From: Paenibacillus sp. 453mf
GTDB taxonomy: Bacteria; Bacillota; Bacilli; Paenibacillales; Paenibacillaceae
Assembly: GCF_900116105.1 (NCBI RefSeq)
Contig: NZ_FPAC01000008.1
Span: forward strand, 37,614-101,613
Direction of reading: 5' to 3'
Length of the DNA: 64,000 nucleotides
Shown: piece by piece, positions 44,723 through 53,986 of the stretch
Numbering within the stretch: position 1 is the first letter of the stretch
Layout of the letters: every line of letters starts with the position of its first letter
Notes under the pieces: generated by a model
Database searches by the model: none
The model's input: the letters and a program-made list of their open reading frames with translations, nothing else
Told to the model about the DNA's origin: nothing
Position numbers and translations under genes: made by a program

Positions 44723-45520
44723 GTGGATATTTTATCTTCCATTATTATGGGGATTATTGAAGGCCTGACCGAATTTTTGCCTGTGTCTTCAACCGGACAT
44801 ATGATCCTGACTGCTCACTTGCTTGGCTTATCTACCGATGAGGAAAGTGTAAAAACCTTCGAGGTTGTTGTCCAGCTTGGTGCAGTGCTTGCTGTTGTCG
44901 TCTTATATTGGCGGACTTTTATTGATTTATTCAGAATCAAGCCCTTAGACCGCACAGTTCCGCGGCTGAGCCTGCTCCATATTTTTCTCGCCATGGTGCC
45001 TGCAGGTGTTGCCGCCGTACTGATGCGAGATGTCATCAAAGCCTACTTGTTCGGACCCGAAACGGTCGTTTACAGTCTGGTTGCCGGAGGTCTGTTGATG
45101 ATTGCTGCAGAAAAATGGCACAGGAAGCCCACTGCGGTTACGATCGACGATATTACTTACAAACAAGCGTTTACGATCGGATTATTTCAGATTCTCGCAT
45201 TATGGCCCGGTTTCTCAAGATCCGGTTCAACGATATCCGGCGGGCTTCTAGCCAGAGTCAGCCATACCGCAGCAGCAGAGTTCACATTTCTTGTTTCGGT
45301 CCCCATTATGTTTGCAGCAACAGCTCTGGATCTGCTTAAGAGCGCCTCCTATTTGTCTGTCAGCGATATTCCTTATTTTGCAGCCGGACTGATTACTTCT
45401 TTCGTTGTCGGCATGCTCGCTATAAGAACCTTTCTTCACTTATTAAAAAGACTCAAGCTATCAACCTTTGCCTATTATCGTTTCGGACTTGCTCTTGTCA
45501 TCTTCGTGTTTGTGCTGTAA
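44723..45520 (+). CDS. uppP: Undecaprenyl-diphosphatase (BacA family)
   Basis: A 265-residue membrane enzyme that hydrolyses undecaprenyl diphosphate, recycling the lipid carrier of cell-wall synthesis; higher dosage gives bacitracin resistance. [15 protein letters not shown] (13-27) is the first active-site block and [15 protein letters not shown] (about 158-172) the second. About eight hydrophobic segments are visible. AAGGAGGACATGCC leads into GTG or ATG; the start is GTG at 44723. Single gene. Confidence 0.96.
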   Translation: MDILSSIIMGIIEGLTEFLPVSSTGHMILTAHLLGLSTDEESVKTFEVVVQLGAVLAVVVLYWRTFIDLFRIKPLDRTVPRLSLLHIFLAMVPAGVAAVLMRDVIKAYLFGPETVVYSLVAGGLLMIAAEKWHRKPTAVTIDDITYKQAFTIGLFQILALWPGFSRSGSTISGGLLARVSHTAAAEFTFLVSVPIMFAATALDLLKSASYLSVSDIPYFAAGLITSFVVGMLAIRTFLHLLKRLKLSTFAYYRFGLALVIFVFVL

Positions 45521-45522
45521 AA

Positions 45523-45564
45523 AAAGCCCTCTCCTGCTGTTCAATCGGCAGCATGGAGGGGCTC
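45523..45564 (-). terminator. Terminator of the thioredoxin-like gene
   Basis: On the minus strand AGCCCCTCCATGCTG and CAGCAGGAGAGGGCT form a stem with mismatches, followed by TTTTTTT. Confidence 0.85.
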
Positions 45565-45591
45565 CTTGTAAGGAGAAAAAAATCTGCTGTT

Positions 45592-45918
45592 TCACAGCTT
45601 AGATTCTAGTGTTTCAAGATATTCCGACACCTGAGCAGGTGTCTTTGCCCATTTACTATGCAGATGAGCAATCTTCTCTCCGTTCTTGAATACGAGCAGG
45701 CTTGGAATACCCCGGACCTGGTTCTCGTCGGCTACCGGCATAAGCTTCTCTGCATCAATTGCGTAGAACGCTTTGTCTTGATGCTGATCAATGACGTCTC
45801 CAATAAATCGGTCCATATTTTTGCAATCTGGACACCATGTCGTATCGAATTTGATAACGGTCAGCTTATCTCCTTGAATAAGCTCTCTGTATTGTTCTTC
45901 AGTTTGTATTCTCTCCAT
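45592..45918 (-). CDS. Thioredoxin family protein
   Basis: A 108-residue thioredoxin-fold protein with active site WCPDC (about 28-32) instead of the WCGPC of classical thioredoxin, and cis-Pro loop RGIPSLLVFKNG. It is soluble and cytoplasmic. The altered active site suggests a different redox potential or partner. Single gene. Confidence 0.9.
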   Translation of the reverse strand: MERIQTEEQYRELIQGDKLTVIKFDTTWCPDCKNMDRFIGDVIDQHQDKAFYAIDAEKLMPVADENQVRGIPSLLVFKNGEKIAHLHSKWAKTPAQVSEYLETLESKL

Positions 45919-45971
45919 TTTATAAACCCCTCTCTTATTGTGTTCTGATTATATAATATAACAGCTTTCCA

Positions 45972-46880
45972 TTAACGGTGCTGCGTATAGAGGTTAGCGT
46001 TGGTCATTTCTTGAAGCAGTTGATATTCCTCCTCTGTGAGCGAAGGTGTATCTGCGACACCGATATTCTCAAGCAGCTGTTTGCGCGAGCTTGCCCCCGG
46101 AATTACAGTCGCCACCGCTGGATGATGGAGTGCATAACGAATAGCCGTTTGAGACATGCTCCGGTGCTCATTCACTAGAGGACGAAGCTGATTTCGAATT
46201 TTGGTAATCTGATCCCCAGAATAATTCAAAAAGCCTTTTGCAGCTTTATCATCTCTGCCATCTGCAAGCGCACCACTCGCAACGGGGCCTCTCGCAATCA
46301 CACTAATTCCATGTTCATCGAGCAGAGGATAAACCTCCTCTTCACCACGACGATCCAGCAGGCTGTACTGGCTCATGACACTTACGATCTGAGCACGCTG
46401 AACATATTCTCTAATCACGTTGGGCCGAATGGAAGAGATTCCGTAATAACGAATAACCCCTTCCTGCTTCAATTGTTCGAACGCTTCAATCGTTTCTTCC
46501 ATGTTGTCCTCAATCGTTCCTCCGTGCAGCTGGTATAAATCTATATAATCCGTCTTAAGTCTTCGCAGGCTCTCTTTGACCGCGGAGAAGATATGCTGTT
46601 TGCTTGGATCCCAAGTTAAGCCGGACTGTCCGGGGACACGAACATTCCCTGCTTTCGTAGCCAATACAATATCTTGTCTGCGGCCTTTCAGTGCAGTGCC
46701 TACGATTTCTTCATTTCGCCCATCATCATAAATATCCGCTGTATCCAGAAAATTAACCCCGCGATCAAGTGCTTCATGAATAAGCGGTACCGCTGTATTC
46801 TCATCCGTCCCGAGCGACATGCAGCCTAGTCCAATTTCACTCACTAAAAGATCTGACGAACCGAGTCTGTTCTTCTTCAC
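45972..46880 (-). CDS. Aldo/keto reductase
   Basis: A 302-residue NADPH-dependent oxidoreductase. Catalytic Asp-Tyr-Lys are in NFLDTADIYDDGRNE and VLATKAG; the His lies in DLYQLHGG; VIPGASSRKQLLENIG is the cofactor-binding C-terminal part. Similar to general-stress AKRs such as Bacillus YhdN. Natural substrate unknown. Single gene. Confidence 0.93.
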   Translation of the reverse strand: MKKNRLGSSDLLVSEIGLGCMSLGTDENTAVPLIHEALDRGVNFLDTADIYDDGRNEEIVGTALKGRRQDIVLATKAGNVRVPGQSGLTWDPSKQHIFSAVKESLRRLKTDYIDLYQLHGGTIEDNMEETIEAFEQLKQEGVIRYYGISSIRPNVIREYVQRAQIVSVMSQYSLLDRRGEEEVYPLLDEHGISVIARGPVASGALADGRDDKAAKGFLNYSGDQITKIRNQLRPLVNEHRSMSQTAIRYALHHPAVATVIPGASSRKQLLENIGVADTPSLTEEEYQLLQEMTNANLYTQHR

Positions 46881-46956
46881 GGCGCGATTTCCCCTCCTCT
46901 ATGACTAACACAATCAATGCCTCTCTATTGTAGCATGTCCCTATTATTAAACAAAA

Positions 46957-46997
46957 AAGACCGGTGCCTCCTCACAAATCGAAGGAAATTCCGGTCT
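46957..46997 (-). terminator. Terminator of the DUF420 gene
   Basis: On the minus strand AGACCGG and CCGGTCT form the outer stem, TTTCCTTC/GAGGAGG inside, followed by TTTTTTG. Confidence 0.85.
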
Positions 46998-47015
46998 CTG
47001 CTTATTCTTTATTCA

Positions 47016-47579
47016 TTAATAATAAGGTGCCATAAACAAATATACGATAACCCCGGTGATACTTACATAGAGCCAGATTGGCATCGTCCAGCGTGCAATC
47101 TTCTTATGCTTCTCGACCTGCATCGTCCAGCCCCATACCAGAGAGAACAGGGCTAAAGGGACAATAACAGCAGCCAGGAAGCTATGGGTAATTAGAATCG
47201 TAAAGTAAATAGGCCGAATGATTCCTTCTCCTCCGAACTTGGCAGACTCAGGCGATATATAGTGAAACGTTAGGTAGGTTACCAAGAACAATAGTGTGGA
47301 TGTGAATGCAGCAAGAATAAAGCCCTTGTGAATTCTAATGTTCTTCTTCATAATCGCAATCAGAGCCGCAAGCAGGAAAATAAAGGTAAAGCTGTTCAGC
47401 ACAGCATTAATTCTTGGAAGAATCGTATAATCAAAACTAATTTCACCACTGTAGCCGACGGGACCGAAGAAAAGTACCAAAATAATGATATTCGCGATAA
47501 GGGAAACGGTTAAAATAATCCCGGCAAAATTTTTTTTGCTCGTCGGGACGTATCCGCCTTCCTTGAGATTTTTGCTCAT
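47016..47579 (-). CDS. yozB: DUF420 membrane protein (YozB/CtaM-like)
   Basis: A 187-residue membrane protein with five hydrophobic segments and conserved His residues (IRIHKGFIL, FHYISPE, THSFLAA), the DUF420 pattern. The Staphylococcus member CtaM is needed for activity of the QoxABCD oxidase; Bacillus YozB is the homologue. Here the qox operon is in the same window at 28365-32233, so a role in its maturation is a reasonable inference. Single gene with its own terminator. Confidence 0.85.
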   Translation of the reverse strand: MSKNLKEGGYVPTSKKNFAGIILTVSLIANIIILVLFFGPVGYSGEISFDYTILPRINAVLNSFTFIFLLAALIAIMKKNIRIHKGFILAAFTSTLLFLVTYLTFHYISPESAKFGGEGIIRPIYFTILITHSFLAAVIVPLALFSLVWGWTMQVEKHKKIARWTMPIWLYVSITGVIVYLFMAPYY

Positions 47580-47789
47580 ACTTACGCGTATCCTCCTCTA
47601 TGAGTAAATGCTATTTCTAATTATATACTCCCATACTCAAGGTGTTAAGTGACAACACTTCGAACAATCATACCTTATAACTCTAGCTTCTGTTACGAAG
47701 TCTTCAAATATACTTCTCATATATCTTAAACGAATGATCAATCAGACGATGTAAATGCTGGGTTATGTATATCTTTCCATAAACATGTC

Positions 47790-47818
47790 TTTTCAATCTC
47801 GTTTTTAAGCAGTATAAT
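47790..47818 (+). promoter_or_regulatory. Candidate promoter of the antiporter leader
   Basis: TTTTCA (47790-47795), 17 bases, TATAAT (47813-47818). The -10 is perfect, the -35 is 4 of 6. Confidence 0.55.
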
Positions 47819-47824
47819 AAGCTA

Positions 47825-47938
47825 AGTTATTGCTCACAATCACATACGTTGTTTTTATAGGGGGAGTCTGGCACATCAGGTATCTCTCTGTCTTTTTGAG
47901 GCATATCAACGGCTCCTTGCGCCAGATATGTCTTTTTT
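47825..47938 (+). promoter_or_regulatory. Attenuator-like 5' leader of the antiporter gene
   Basis: An intrinsic terminator (47898-47907 pairing with 47925-47934, loop of 17, then TTTTTT) lies about 105 bases before the gene. The upstream segment GTCTGGC (47867-47873) can instead pair with the loop and start of the right arm (GCCAGAT, 47921-47927), preventing terminator formation. Two exclusive folds are the signature of a riboswitch or other attenuator. The ligand class was not recognised. Confidence 0.55.
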
Positions 47939-48043
47939 CTTGTCCTAATTGGGTTACAACCGATGTCGTCCGGACAATATATCTTAGTAATAACTTCGTT
48001 GTGATTCGTGCACTACAATATATGACCCAGAAAGGAGATCACT

Positions 48044-49210
48044 ATGGAGTTTATTCTGCATCTAGTACTCATTCTTATCTTTACCAAATTGGCAGGGCAT
48101 CTGTCAGTGAAGCTGGGACAGCCATCTGTACTGGGGGAATTGATTGCCGGGGTTATTCTCGGACCCGCAGTACTTGGATGGGTGCACCAGACCTCATTCA
48201 TACAAGAGTTTGCCGAGATCGGGGTGCTTGTCCTCATGTTCATCGCAGGTCTGGAAACCGATCTGGATCAGCTGAGAAAAAACTGGAAGGTTGCTTTTGC
48301 CGTTGCGGTCGGCGGGGTCATTATCCCCTTCTTTGGCGGCTATGGATCAGCTATCGCCTTCGGCATGGATCAGCATCATGCCCTGTTCTTCGGTTTGCTC
48401 TTCTGTGCAACCTCAGTCAGCATTTCCGTACAAACGCTTAAGGAGATGAACAAGCTGAGTTCCAGAGAAGGGACGACCATTCTGGGTGCTGCCGTTGTAG
48501 ACGATATCCTGGTCGTTGTCCTCTTGGCTGTAATGATGAGTGTGCTCGGAGCCGGAGAATCCGTCAGCATCGGGACACTGATCGGCAAGAAGGTTCTGTT
48601 CTTTGTCGTTATTATTGCAGCAGCCATCTGGGCTGTTCCACTTCTCATGAAATGGCTGTCGAAGCTGAAGGTCGCTGAAACGGTCATCTCTGCCGGCGTC
48701 ATTATCGCTCTTGCGTTTTCGTATTTTGCCGAATGGATGGGCGTTGCGGGGATTATCGGCGCCTTCGCTGCAGGCATTGCCATCTCGCAAACCGACTACA
48801 AGCATACGGTGGAGAATAAACTGGAGCCGATCGCGTACAGCTTGTTCGTTCCTGTATTTTTTGTCAATATCGGGCTCAACGTCAACTTCGAAGGAGTCGG
48901 ATCTCAGATCGGATTTATTATTGTAATCAGTGTGATCGCGATTATAACCAAGCTGCTTGGAGGCGCGCTCGGCGCAGGTCTGACCGGGTTTAACCGACAT
49001 TCCTCCTTTGCTGTAGGAACAGGCATGATCTCTAGAGGAGAAGTTGCTCTCATCATCGCAGGAACTGGACTCAGTTCGGGACTTCTTGCTACCGACTATT
49101 ACACCTCGGTCATTATCATGGTTATCGTGACAACACTGGTGACACCGCCATTCCTTAAGATCATGTTCTCCGAGAAACGGGAGAGCAAGAAAGAAACTTC
49201 AGTTTCATAA
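48044..49210 (+). CDS. Cation:proton antiporter, CPA2 family
   Basis: A 388-residue membrane protein with about 12 hydrophobic segments, like the NapA/KefB transport domain, without a C-terminal RCK/TrkA domain. KLGQPSVLGELIAGVILGPAVLGW is the N-terminal signature, AAVVDDILVVVLLAVM holds the conserved acidic ion-binding pair, and SRGEVALIIAGTGL the last conserved helix. It should exchange Na+ or K+ for protons. AAAGGAG lies before the ATG. Its leader has an attenuator-like structure. Confidence 0.93.
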   Translation: MEFILHLVLILIFTKLAGHLSVKLGQPSVLGELIAGVILGPAVLGWVHQTSFIQEFAEIGVLVLMFIAGLETDLDQLRKNWKVAFAVAVGGVIIPFFGGYGSAIAFGMDQHHALFFGLLFCATSVSISVQTLKEMNKLSSREGTTILGAAVVDDILVVVLLAVMMSVLGAGESVSIGTLIGKKVLFFVVIIAAAIWAVPLLMKWLSKLKVAETVISAGVIIALAFSYFAEWMGVAGIIGAFAAGIAISQTDYKHTVENKLEPIAYSLFVPVFFVNIGLNVNFEGVGSQIGFIIVISVIAIITKLLGGALGAGLTGFNRHSSFAVGTGMISRGEVALIIAGTGLSSGLLATDYYTSVIIMVIVTTLVTPPFLKIMFSEKRESKKETSVS

Positions 49211-49256
49211 TACAGGATAAGAATTTGATACATTTAATTGCAAAATCCTGAATAAT

Positions 49257-49302
49257 AAAAAGAGCAGAGGGTGCGCATTTCACGCTTCCCTCTGCTCTTT
49301 TT
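49257..49302 (+). terminator. Terminator of the antiporter gene
   Basis: AAAGAGCAGAGGG and CCCTCTGCTCTTT form a 13-bp stem followed by TT; the mirrored A-tract also allows use on the minus strand. Confidence 0.88.
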
Positions 49303-49343
49303 ATACCCGCGTATTTTATAGTGAGAACACTATGAATGATGAT

Positions 49344-49523
49344 TTATGGATTGTCATCGAGATACTGCTCATATTCGGAATTCAATCTCTTCTCCTTACA
49401 GTGGATTGATCCGCAGTTCGAATAAAAAACCTGTACACGATTTGTTTCCTGTACGCCAAGCTCATTGTGACAGTCCCGGCATAAAATAACACCCAGCGGA
49501 ATTGAACCCTTATTGTTCTCCAC
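49344..49523 (-). CDS. Small Cys-rich protein, SR1P-like
   Basis: A 59-residue protein from GTG, with AAGGAGGT 7 bases upstream. The core ILCRDCHNELGVQETNRVQVFY followed by CGSIHC has two CXXC-like pairs, suggesting a zinc-binding fold. The spacing resembles the SR1P family of GapA-binding peptides in Bacillus, but the similarity is judged by eye and the tail (KEKRLNSEYEQYLDDNP) is longer. The strong ribosome binding site and intact frame support a real gene. Confidence 0.7.
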   Translation of the reverse strand: MENNKGSIPLGVILCRDCHNELGVQETNRVQVFYSNCGSIHCKEKRLNSEYEQYLDDNP

Positions 49524-49677
49524 TACAAGTACCTCCTTGATTGTAAAGGTGAGGATTGATGCGGCTTCCTCCGAGTATAAAGCATTCTTGACAGATACCG
49601 GAGTGTTGCATTACCTCTTACTTCATTATATATAGTAAGCGTTAACAACATTTATGCCTGAAATTAAATTAAAGACC

Positions 49678-50121
49678 TCATTCCCAATGTGAATATTTAT
49701 TTTTGATGTTCTCAGGTGAGATAAAGCCCTTCTGTAAGATACTTGTGGGAACCATGAGATTATATTTCTGTATTTTAAGATTGATCGTATCGATTTCTTC
49801 GTTAACTTTGTTTTTCTCACCGTTATTCTCCATAATTTCAAGAGTTGCAAGAATATGAGCTCTAATTTCTTTCTGCAATTCGATCCATTTTGGTAGATAA
49901 TTAGCATTTTTCATCATTGAGTCTACGACACTGCCATCAGAAATTTCGAGGGGTTTTCCTTGACCCTTCAAATTATCCATGCCGCCTCTTTCAGCGAAAT
50001 CATTATAAATGCTATCAATATGGTTCACATAGTTAGTAGTATATTGAACAGGCTTACTTGAGTATTTCTCTTGCTCTGGAGATACCTTGGGATCATTATT
50101 TTCATTGTCTCTGTTATCCAA
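49678..50121 (-). CDS. DUF1992 (DnaJC28-like) domain protein
   Basis: A 147-residue soluble protein. IDSIYNDFAERGGMDNLKGQGKPLEI followed by NANYLPKWIELQKEIRAHI is the DUF1992 pattern (about 37-93). Residues 1-30 are charged and disordered, the C-terminus helical. No J-domain is present. Function is unknown. Local base composition is more AT-rich than the neighbours. Single gene. Confidence 0.8.
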   Translation of the reverse strand: MDNRDNENNDPKVSPEQEKYSSKPVQYTTNYVNHIDSIYNDFAERGGMDNLKGQGKPLEISDGSVVDSMMKNANYLPKWIELQKEIRAHILATLEIMENNGEKNKVNEEIDTINLKIQKYNLMVPTSILQKGFISPENIKNKYSHWE

Positions 50122-50239
50122 GCTTGCTCTACAGCTCCTCTCTTTTTTTGAAATTACACACTAATTTTGTAAAAAAGGAAGGTCACTGGAAATTTATTCG
50201 ATAATACATATTGGTTATCCTCCTAATCATAAACAAAAA

Positions 50240-50274
50240 AAACGATCCGAGCTCTAGGAAGAGCCCGAATCGCC
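50240..50274 (-). terminator. Terminator of the DsbA-family gene
   Basis: On the minus strand CGATTCGGGCTCT and AGAGCTCGGATCG form a stem followed by TTTTTTTT. Confidence 0.9.
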
Positions 50275-50290
50275 GGATAACGGTATGCTG

Positions 50291-51010
50291 TTATTTATTC
50301 ACATCTCCAGGCATTACACAGGAATCGTCGGTACATACAGCAGCATCCTCTGTATTGCCGATCACCTGCAGCGGCTGGCCTTCGGACCAAGCCTGGGTGA
50401 GTGCCTGACTAAATACAGAAAGCGGCTGTGCGCCGGAAATGCCATACTTGCGGTCAATAACGAAGAACGGAACACCTTGAATGCCAAGCTGCGCCCCTTC
50501 TCTCTCGTCCGTGCGAACTTCCTCGCTGTATTGATCTCCTTCCAGAACAGTACTAACTTCCTCGCCATCAAGCCCAATCTCTGCTGCCAGCTTCACCAGT
50601 ACTTCTCTGCTGCCCACATGCTGTGCCTCTACAAAATAGGCAGCAAGGAGCCGCTCCACCATTTCCTTGTCTTTGCCCTTGGTCGCTGCATAATGAGCCA
50701 GACGATGGGCATCAAATGAATTCGTCGGTTTAATCCGATCAAAATTATAGTCCAATCCTACACTTTGCGCCTGCTCAACGACATTCGCAGTCATTGCTTT
50801 GGCTTGCTCAACCGTTGTTCCATATTTGCTTGCCAGCGCTTCATACGTTGTCTGATCCGTGTCCACTGCTTCATTTGGATTCAGTTCAAAGCTGCGGTAC
50901 ACCACTTCTACGGATTCGCGGAACGGAAGAGATTCAAGCGCCTCCTCAAAACGGCGTTTACCTATATAACAAAAAGGACACATAAAGTCCGACCAAATTT
51001 CTACTTTCAT
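50291..51010 (-). CDS. DsbA-family oxidoreductase (FrnE-like)
   Basis: A 239-residue thioredoxin-fold protein with a helical insertion. CPFC lies at residues 11-14 (SDFMCPFCYIG) and the cis-Pro loop is GIQGVPFFVID. There is no signal peptide, so it is cytoplasmic, as for FrnE proteins. A C-terminal CTDDSC pair may form a second disulfide. It probably works in disulfide chemistry or stress tolerance; the substrate is unknown. TAGGAGGTA lies before the ATG. Confidence 0.9.
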   Translation of the reverse strand: MKVEIWSDFMCPFCYIGKRRFEEALESLPFRESVEVVYRSFELNPNEAVDTDQTTYEALASKYGTTVEQAKAMTANVVEQAQSVGLDYNFDRIKPTNSFDAHRLAHYAATKGKDKEMVERLLAAYFVEAQHVGSREVLVKLAAEIGLDGEEVSTVLEGDQYSEEVRTDEREGAQLGIQGVPFFVIDRKYGISGAQPLSVFSQALTQAWSEGQPLQVIGNTEDAAVCTDDSCVMPGDVNK

Positions 51011-51187
51011 GCTGCAATACCTCCTAATATTCTGTTACTTACTATTGGTAACCAAATGATAGCATACACATGGAGTGATGTCCAACTACCTCCTATTTTC
51101 AATAATATGTAAGTTGTTTGAGTATCTCTGCCGATAACAACCTAGTATCATACCTATTTTCATACATAAGGGGGAATTAAGCGTAAC

Positions 51188-52579
51188 ATGAACATTTTCA
51201 CCAAAACATACGTCAAAAAATCAGCTGCTATTCTGCTTACGAGTGCATTAGCCCTGGCTGTGTCTGTCTCCTCAGGCATTTCTTATTCTGGAATAGCACA
51301 AGCGGCAAGCAGCCAGACAACAGCCGTGGACCTAACTTATCCGTCCAAATCCATTACATTGTCTTTGGATAAACGTGAGCCGATTCAAAACAAGCTTAAG
51401 TTGTCGGATAAAGTGCAGGTCGTCTATTCTTCAGGCAACAAAGCCATCGCCCGTGTCAATCAGGAAGGCGTTGTTATTCCTGTAAAGCAGGGTTCTACGA
51501 ACATTCTGATCCAGGTCGTCACTCCAGGCTACAAAGGTCAGCTTAAGCTGCCTGTGACTATCACACAAGGAGCCTCTAAAGCCAAGGCCGTCTATGCGAC
51601 GAAAAAAGTCAGTGTATCGGGCAAATCATTCAGCGTGAAGACTGTGACACTACCAAAAGGAACACCAGTCACTGCCGGTCTTGCCAATCAGAGAGTAGGC
51701 GCAGTCAAATCGCTGTCCTCCATCGCGGGCGCATATAACGCATCTGCCGCCATTAATGGTACCTATTTTGAAGCTTATGGCGGAGTTCCCGATCCTTATG
51801 GCATGATCATCAGCGATGGAGTTATAGAGCATATTGGCAATACAGGTACATCCATCGGTTTCAAATGGGATGGCTCTGCCGTCATGGATACACTTCGCGT
51901 TCGAGTTCGCGGCACCGTCAAGGCTCCCGAGGAGAGAGCGCAGAGCTGGTATGTCTACTTCGTTAACCGTACACCGACCAAAGGGAAAACATCAGCTGTT
52001 ATGTTTACACCGAAACGTGGAGCAAATGTCGGCTTCTCCTACGGGACAGCGATTACGGTTCGTAAGGGAATTGTCACGAAAGTCGCTCCAAACCAAAATG
52101 CTACGATTCCAAGTGATGGGTATGTGCTTGTATTTACAGGCAAGGAAGAGGACATGCTTGCCACTCGCTTCAAAAAAGGCAGTTTTGTCGACTATAGCAT
52201 CAGCTACTATAACGAGAATAATAAAGATATCAACTGGTCCAATGTCCATACGGCTATTGGAGCAGGGCCGAGACTTGTAAAAGACGGCAAGCTGGCCGTA
52301 AATCCGGCAGCCGAAGGGTTCGGTAGCTCCAAAATTTTAACAGATGGCGGTGCAAGGAGCGGAGTTGCCATCAAGAAGGACGGGAGTATTGTCCTTGCAA
52401 CCGTCCCTGGAGCCACGATCAAACAGTGGGGCAGCATCATGCTGAAGCTGGGCGCTTATCAGGCCATGAATATGGATGGTGGGGCTTCCTCGGGCATGTA
52501 TGCAAATGGTAACACGGTAACTTCGCCGGGAAGATTGATCAGTAACGGTCTCGTGTTCGGAAGTTCATTAAAGTGGTAG
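51188..52579 (+). CDS. Secreted phosphodiester glycosidase family protein
   Basis: A 463-residue exported protein. Residues 1-38 are a signal peptide (AIAQAAS cleavage region). About 45-150 is a beta-rich region resembling a Big-type domain (KQGSTNILIQVVTPGYKG). About 170-460 is the NAGPA-like phosphodiester glycosidase domain: AAINGTYFEAYGGVPDPYGMIIS, TDGGARSGVAI and AMNMDGGASSGMY are its conserved blocks. It may trim phosphodiester-linked sugars of cell-wall polymers. Single gene with terminator. Confidence 0.88.
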   Translation: MNIFTKTYVKKSAAILLTSALALAVSVSSGISYSGIAQAASSQTTAVDLTYPSKSITLSLDKREPIQNKLKLSDKVQVVYSSGNKAIARVNQEGVVIPVKQGSTNILIQVVTPGYKGQLKLPVTITQGASKAKAVYATKKVSVSGKSFSVKTVTLPKGTPVTAGLANQRVGAVKSLSSIAGAYNASAAINGTYFEAYGGVPDPYGMIISDGVIEHIGNTGTSIGFKWDGSAVMDTLRVRVRGTVKAPEERAQSWYVYFVNRTPTKGKTSAVMFTPKRGANVGFSYGTAITVRKGIVTKVAPNQNATIPSDGYVLVFTGKEEDMLATRFKKGSFVDYSISYYNENNKDINWSNVHTAIGAGPRLVKDGKLAVNPAAEGFGSSKILTDGGARSGVAIKKDGSIVLATVPGATIKQWGSIMLKLGAYQAMNMDGGASSGMYANGNTVTSPGRLISNGLVFGSSLKW

Positions 52580-52602
52580 CATGAAATAAGCAAATCAGAA
52601 CT

Positions 52603-52641
52603 TGAAGAGCTCCTTGCCATCGGGCAAGGAGTTCTTTTTAT
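52603..52641 (+). terminator. Terminator of the phosphodiester glycosidase gene
   Basis: AGCTCCTTGC and GCAAGGAGTT form a stem followed by CTTTTTA. Confidence 0.88.
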
Positions 52642-52795
52642 AGAACAAGATTACAACCGCCTTCAAATACGCCTTCCATAATGAATGCCTCTATCACCAT
52701 GGAAAATGGATAATACCGCCTCGACTGTAACAATTACCTATAATGATCCTTCGAGCCAGCTTCTGCAGCAGATTCATCCTCTCCACTCCCTCTGG

Positions 52796-53986
52796 TCATT
52801 CCAACGTTGATCCGTAATCTATAATCTCCAGATCTACATCATAAGTAACTGGGATTTCACTAAATACTTCATCCCAACGGTCCTTCACCTTGTTGTAATA
52901 TCTTGGGTATTTAATTCGTACCTCCTTACCAAAGCCGACCACATCGACACGGTATGTATGCTGCAGCTTGACTAGAAGTGTTTTAATTTCATTTTTCACG
53001 GTTTCGTTAAATTTCTCTTCCTGCTCTTCAATATATGCCGAATCCGTGGATTCTTCAGGATAGCTCCAATCCTCAATCAGTCTTCCCTTTGACTGCACAT
53101 CAATGTGAATAGAGAGCTCGTCTCCCTCCAGCTTAGGGGTGATTTTGCTGCTAATTGAAGCGATCTCATATACAATCGTATCGCCTTCGTCCGTATAAGC
53201 TTTGAGCACCCCGCCCGGATTCCCTTCAATCCAGGAGATCGCTTCAACATCCACTTGATTCAGCCTGCCAATATATTTATTCGTATCCCCTTCAAAAAGC
53301 GCCCCGCCGACAAATTTTAATTCATTCTCCGCCATGATGACATTTTGCAATACAAAGCTTTGTCTGGACTGCATTAAGCCCTCCAGCTTCCCGAGCGAAA
53401 TGGCAGGCAGAATTCGGTTCGTACGCTGGCGATTGCGGATAAGGCCTCTCAGATTAAAGGCTGGAACTTCGCCCGGCTGATTGGCACTCAGCACATCGAT
53501 AGCTTTCTGCTGGCTGATCAAGACAAGAGCACTGGGCCTGATATCATTGTCGCGCAAAATAAAATCAAGCAGCTGCTCAAGACTATACTTGGTCGCTAAT
53601 TCACTAGAAATGACAATAACCTTCAAATGGTGGCCGATTAGAGGACGATCTCTTCGAAGAGAGAATTGCCTGAATATTTGCAGCAGAGAATCGCCGGTGA
53701 GCCTTTCATTAAGATACGATTCACCTGCCTGACCGCCTTGTCCTTGAGCTGCCTGCTCTTTCGTTCCTGGCACGATTTGTACGGTCGCCGTCAGCACATT
53801 CTTTTTAGGGTAATGCCCTCCGCGCTCATTCACCTTTTTTTCAAATTTGGTTTCATCCGCCACATCCAGTCCAACACCGACGTATACTCTCAAATCCTCA
53901 ATTTCCCTGCTGTTCCAGCAGCCGGTCATACAGACTGTCAGGAAGAAGATAGCCATCAGCTTGATCGTTTTACGCAGGTTGTTCAC
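52796..53986 (-). CDS. Spore germination lipoprotein, Ger(x)C family
   Basis: A 396-residue GerC-type protein. The signal peptide ends MTGC (Cys23, followed by WNSREIEDL, the family start). The C-terminal three-domain GerAC fold is expected. It is the C subunit of a germinant receptor in the spore inner membrane. The start overlaps the GerB-type gene by 17 bases, which supports coupling. Confidence 0.94.
   Translation of the reverse strand: MNNLRKTIKLMAIFFLTVCMTGCWNSREIEDLRVYVGVGLDVADETKFEKKVNERGGHYPKKNVLTATVQIVPGTKEQAAQGQGGQAGESYLNERLTGDSLLQIFRQFSLRRDRPLIGHHLKVIVISSELATKYSLEQLLDFILRDNDIRPSALVLISQQKAIDVLSANQPGEVPAFNLRGLIRNRQRTNRILPAISLGKLEGLMQSRQSFVLQNVIMAENELKFVGGALFEGDTNKYIGRLNQVDVEAISWIEGNPGGVLKAYTDEGDTIVYEIASISSKITPKLEGDELSIHIDVQSKGRLIEDWSYPEESTDSAYIEEQEEKFNETVKNEIKTLLVKLQHTYRVDVVGFGKEVRIKYPRYYNKVKDRWDEVFSEIPVTYDVDLEIIDYGSTLE

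Noticed and set aside
47830-48441. A 203-codon frame overlapping the antiporter leader and start
   Set aside because: It runs through the terminator and in a wrong frame over the conserved antiporter.
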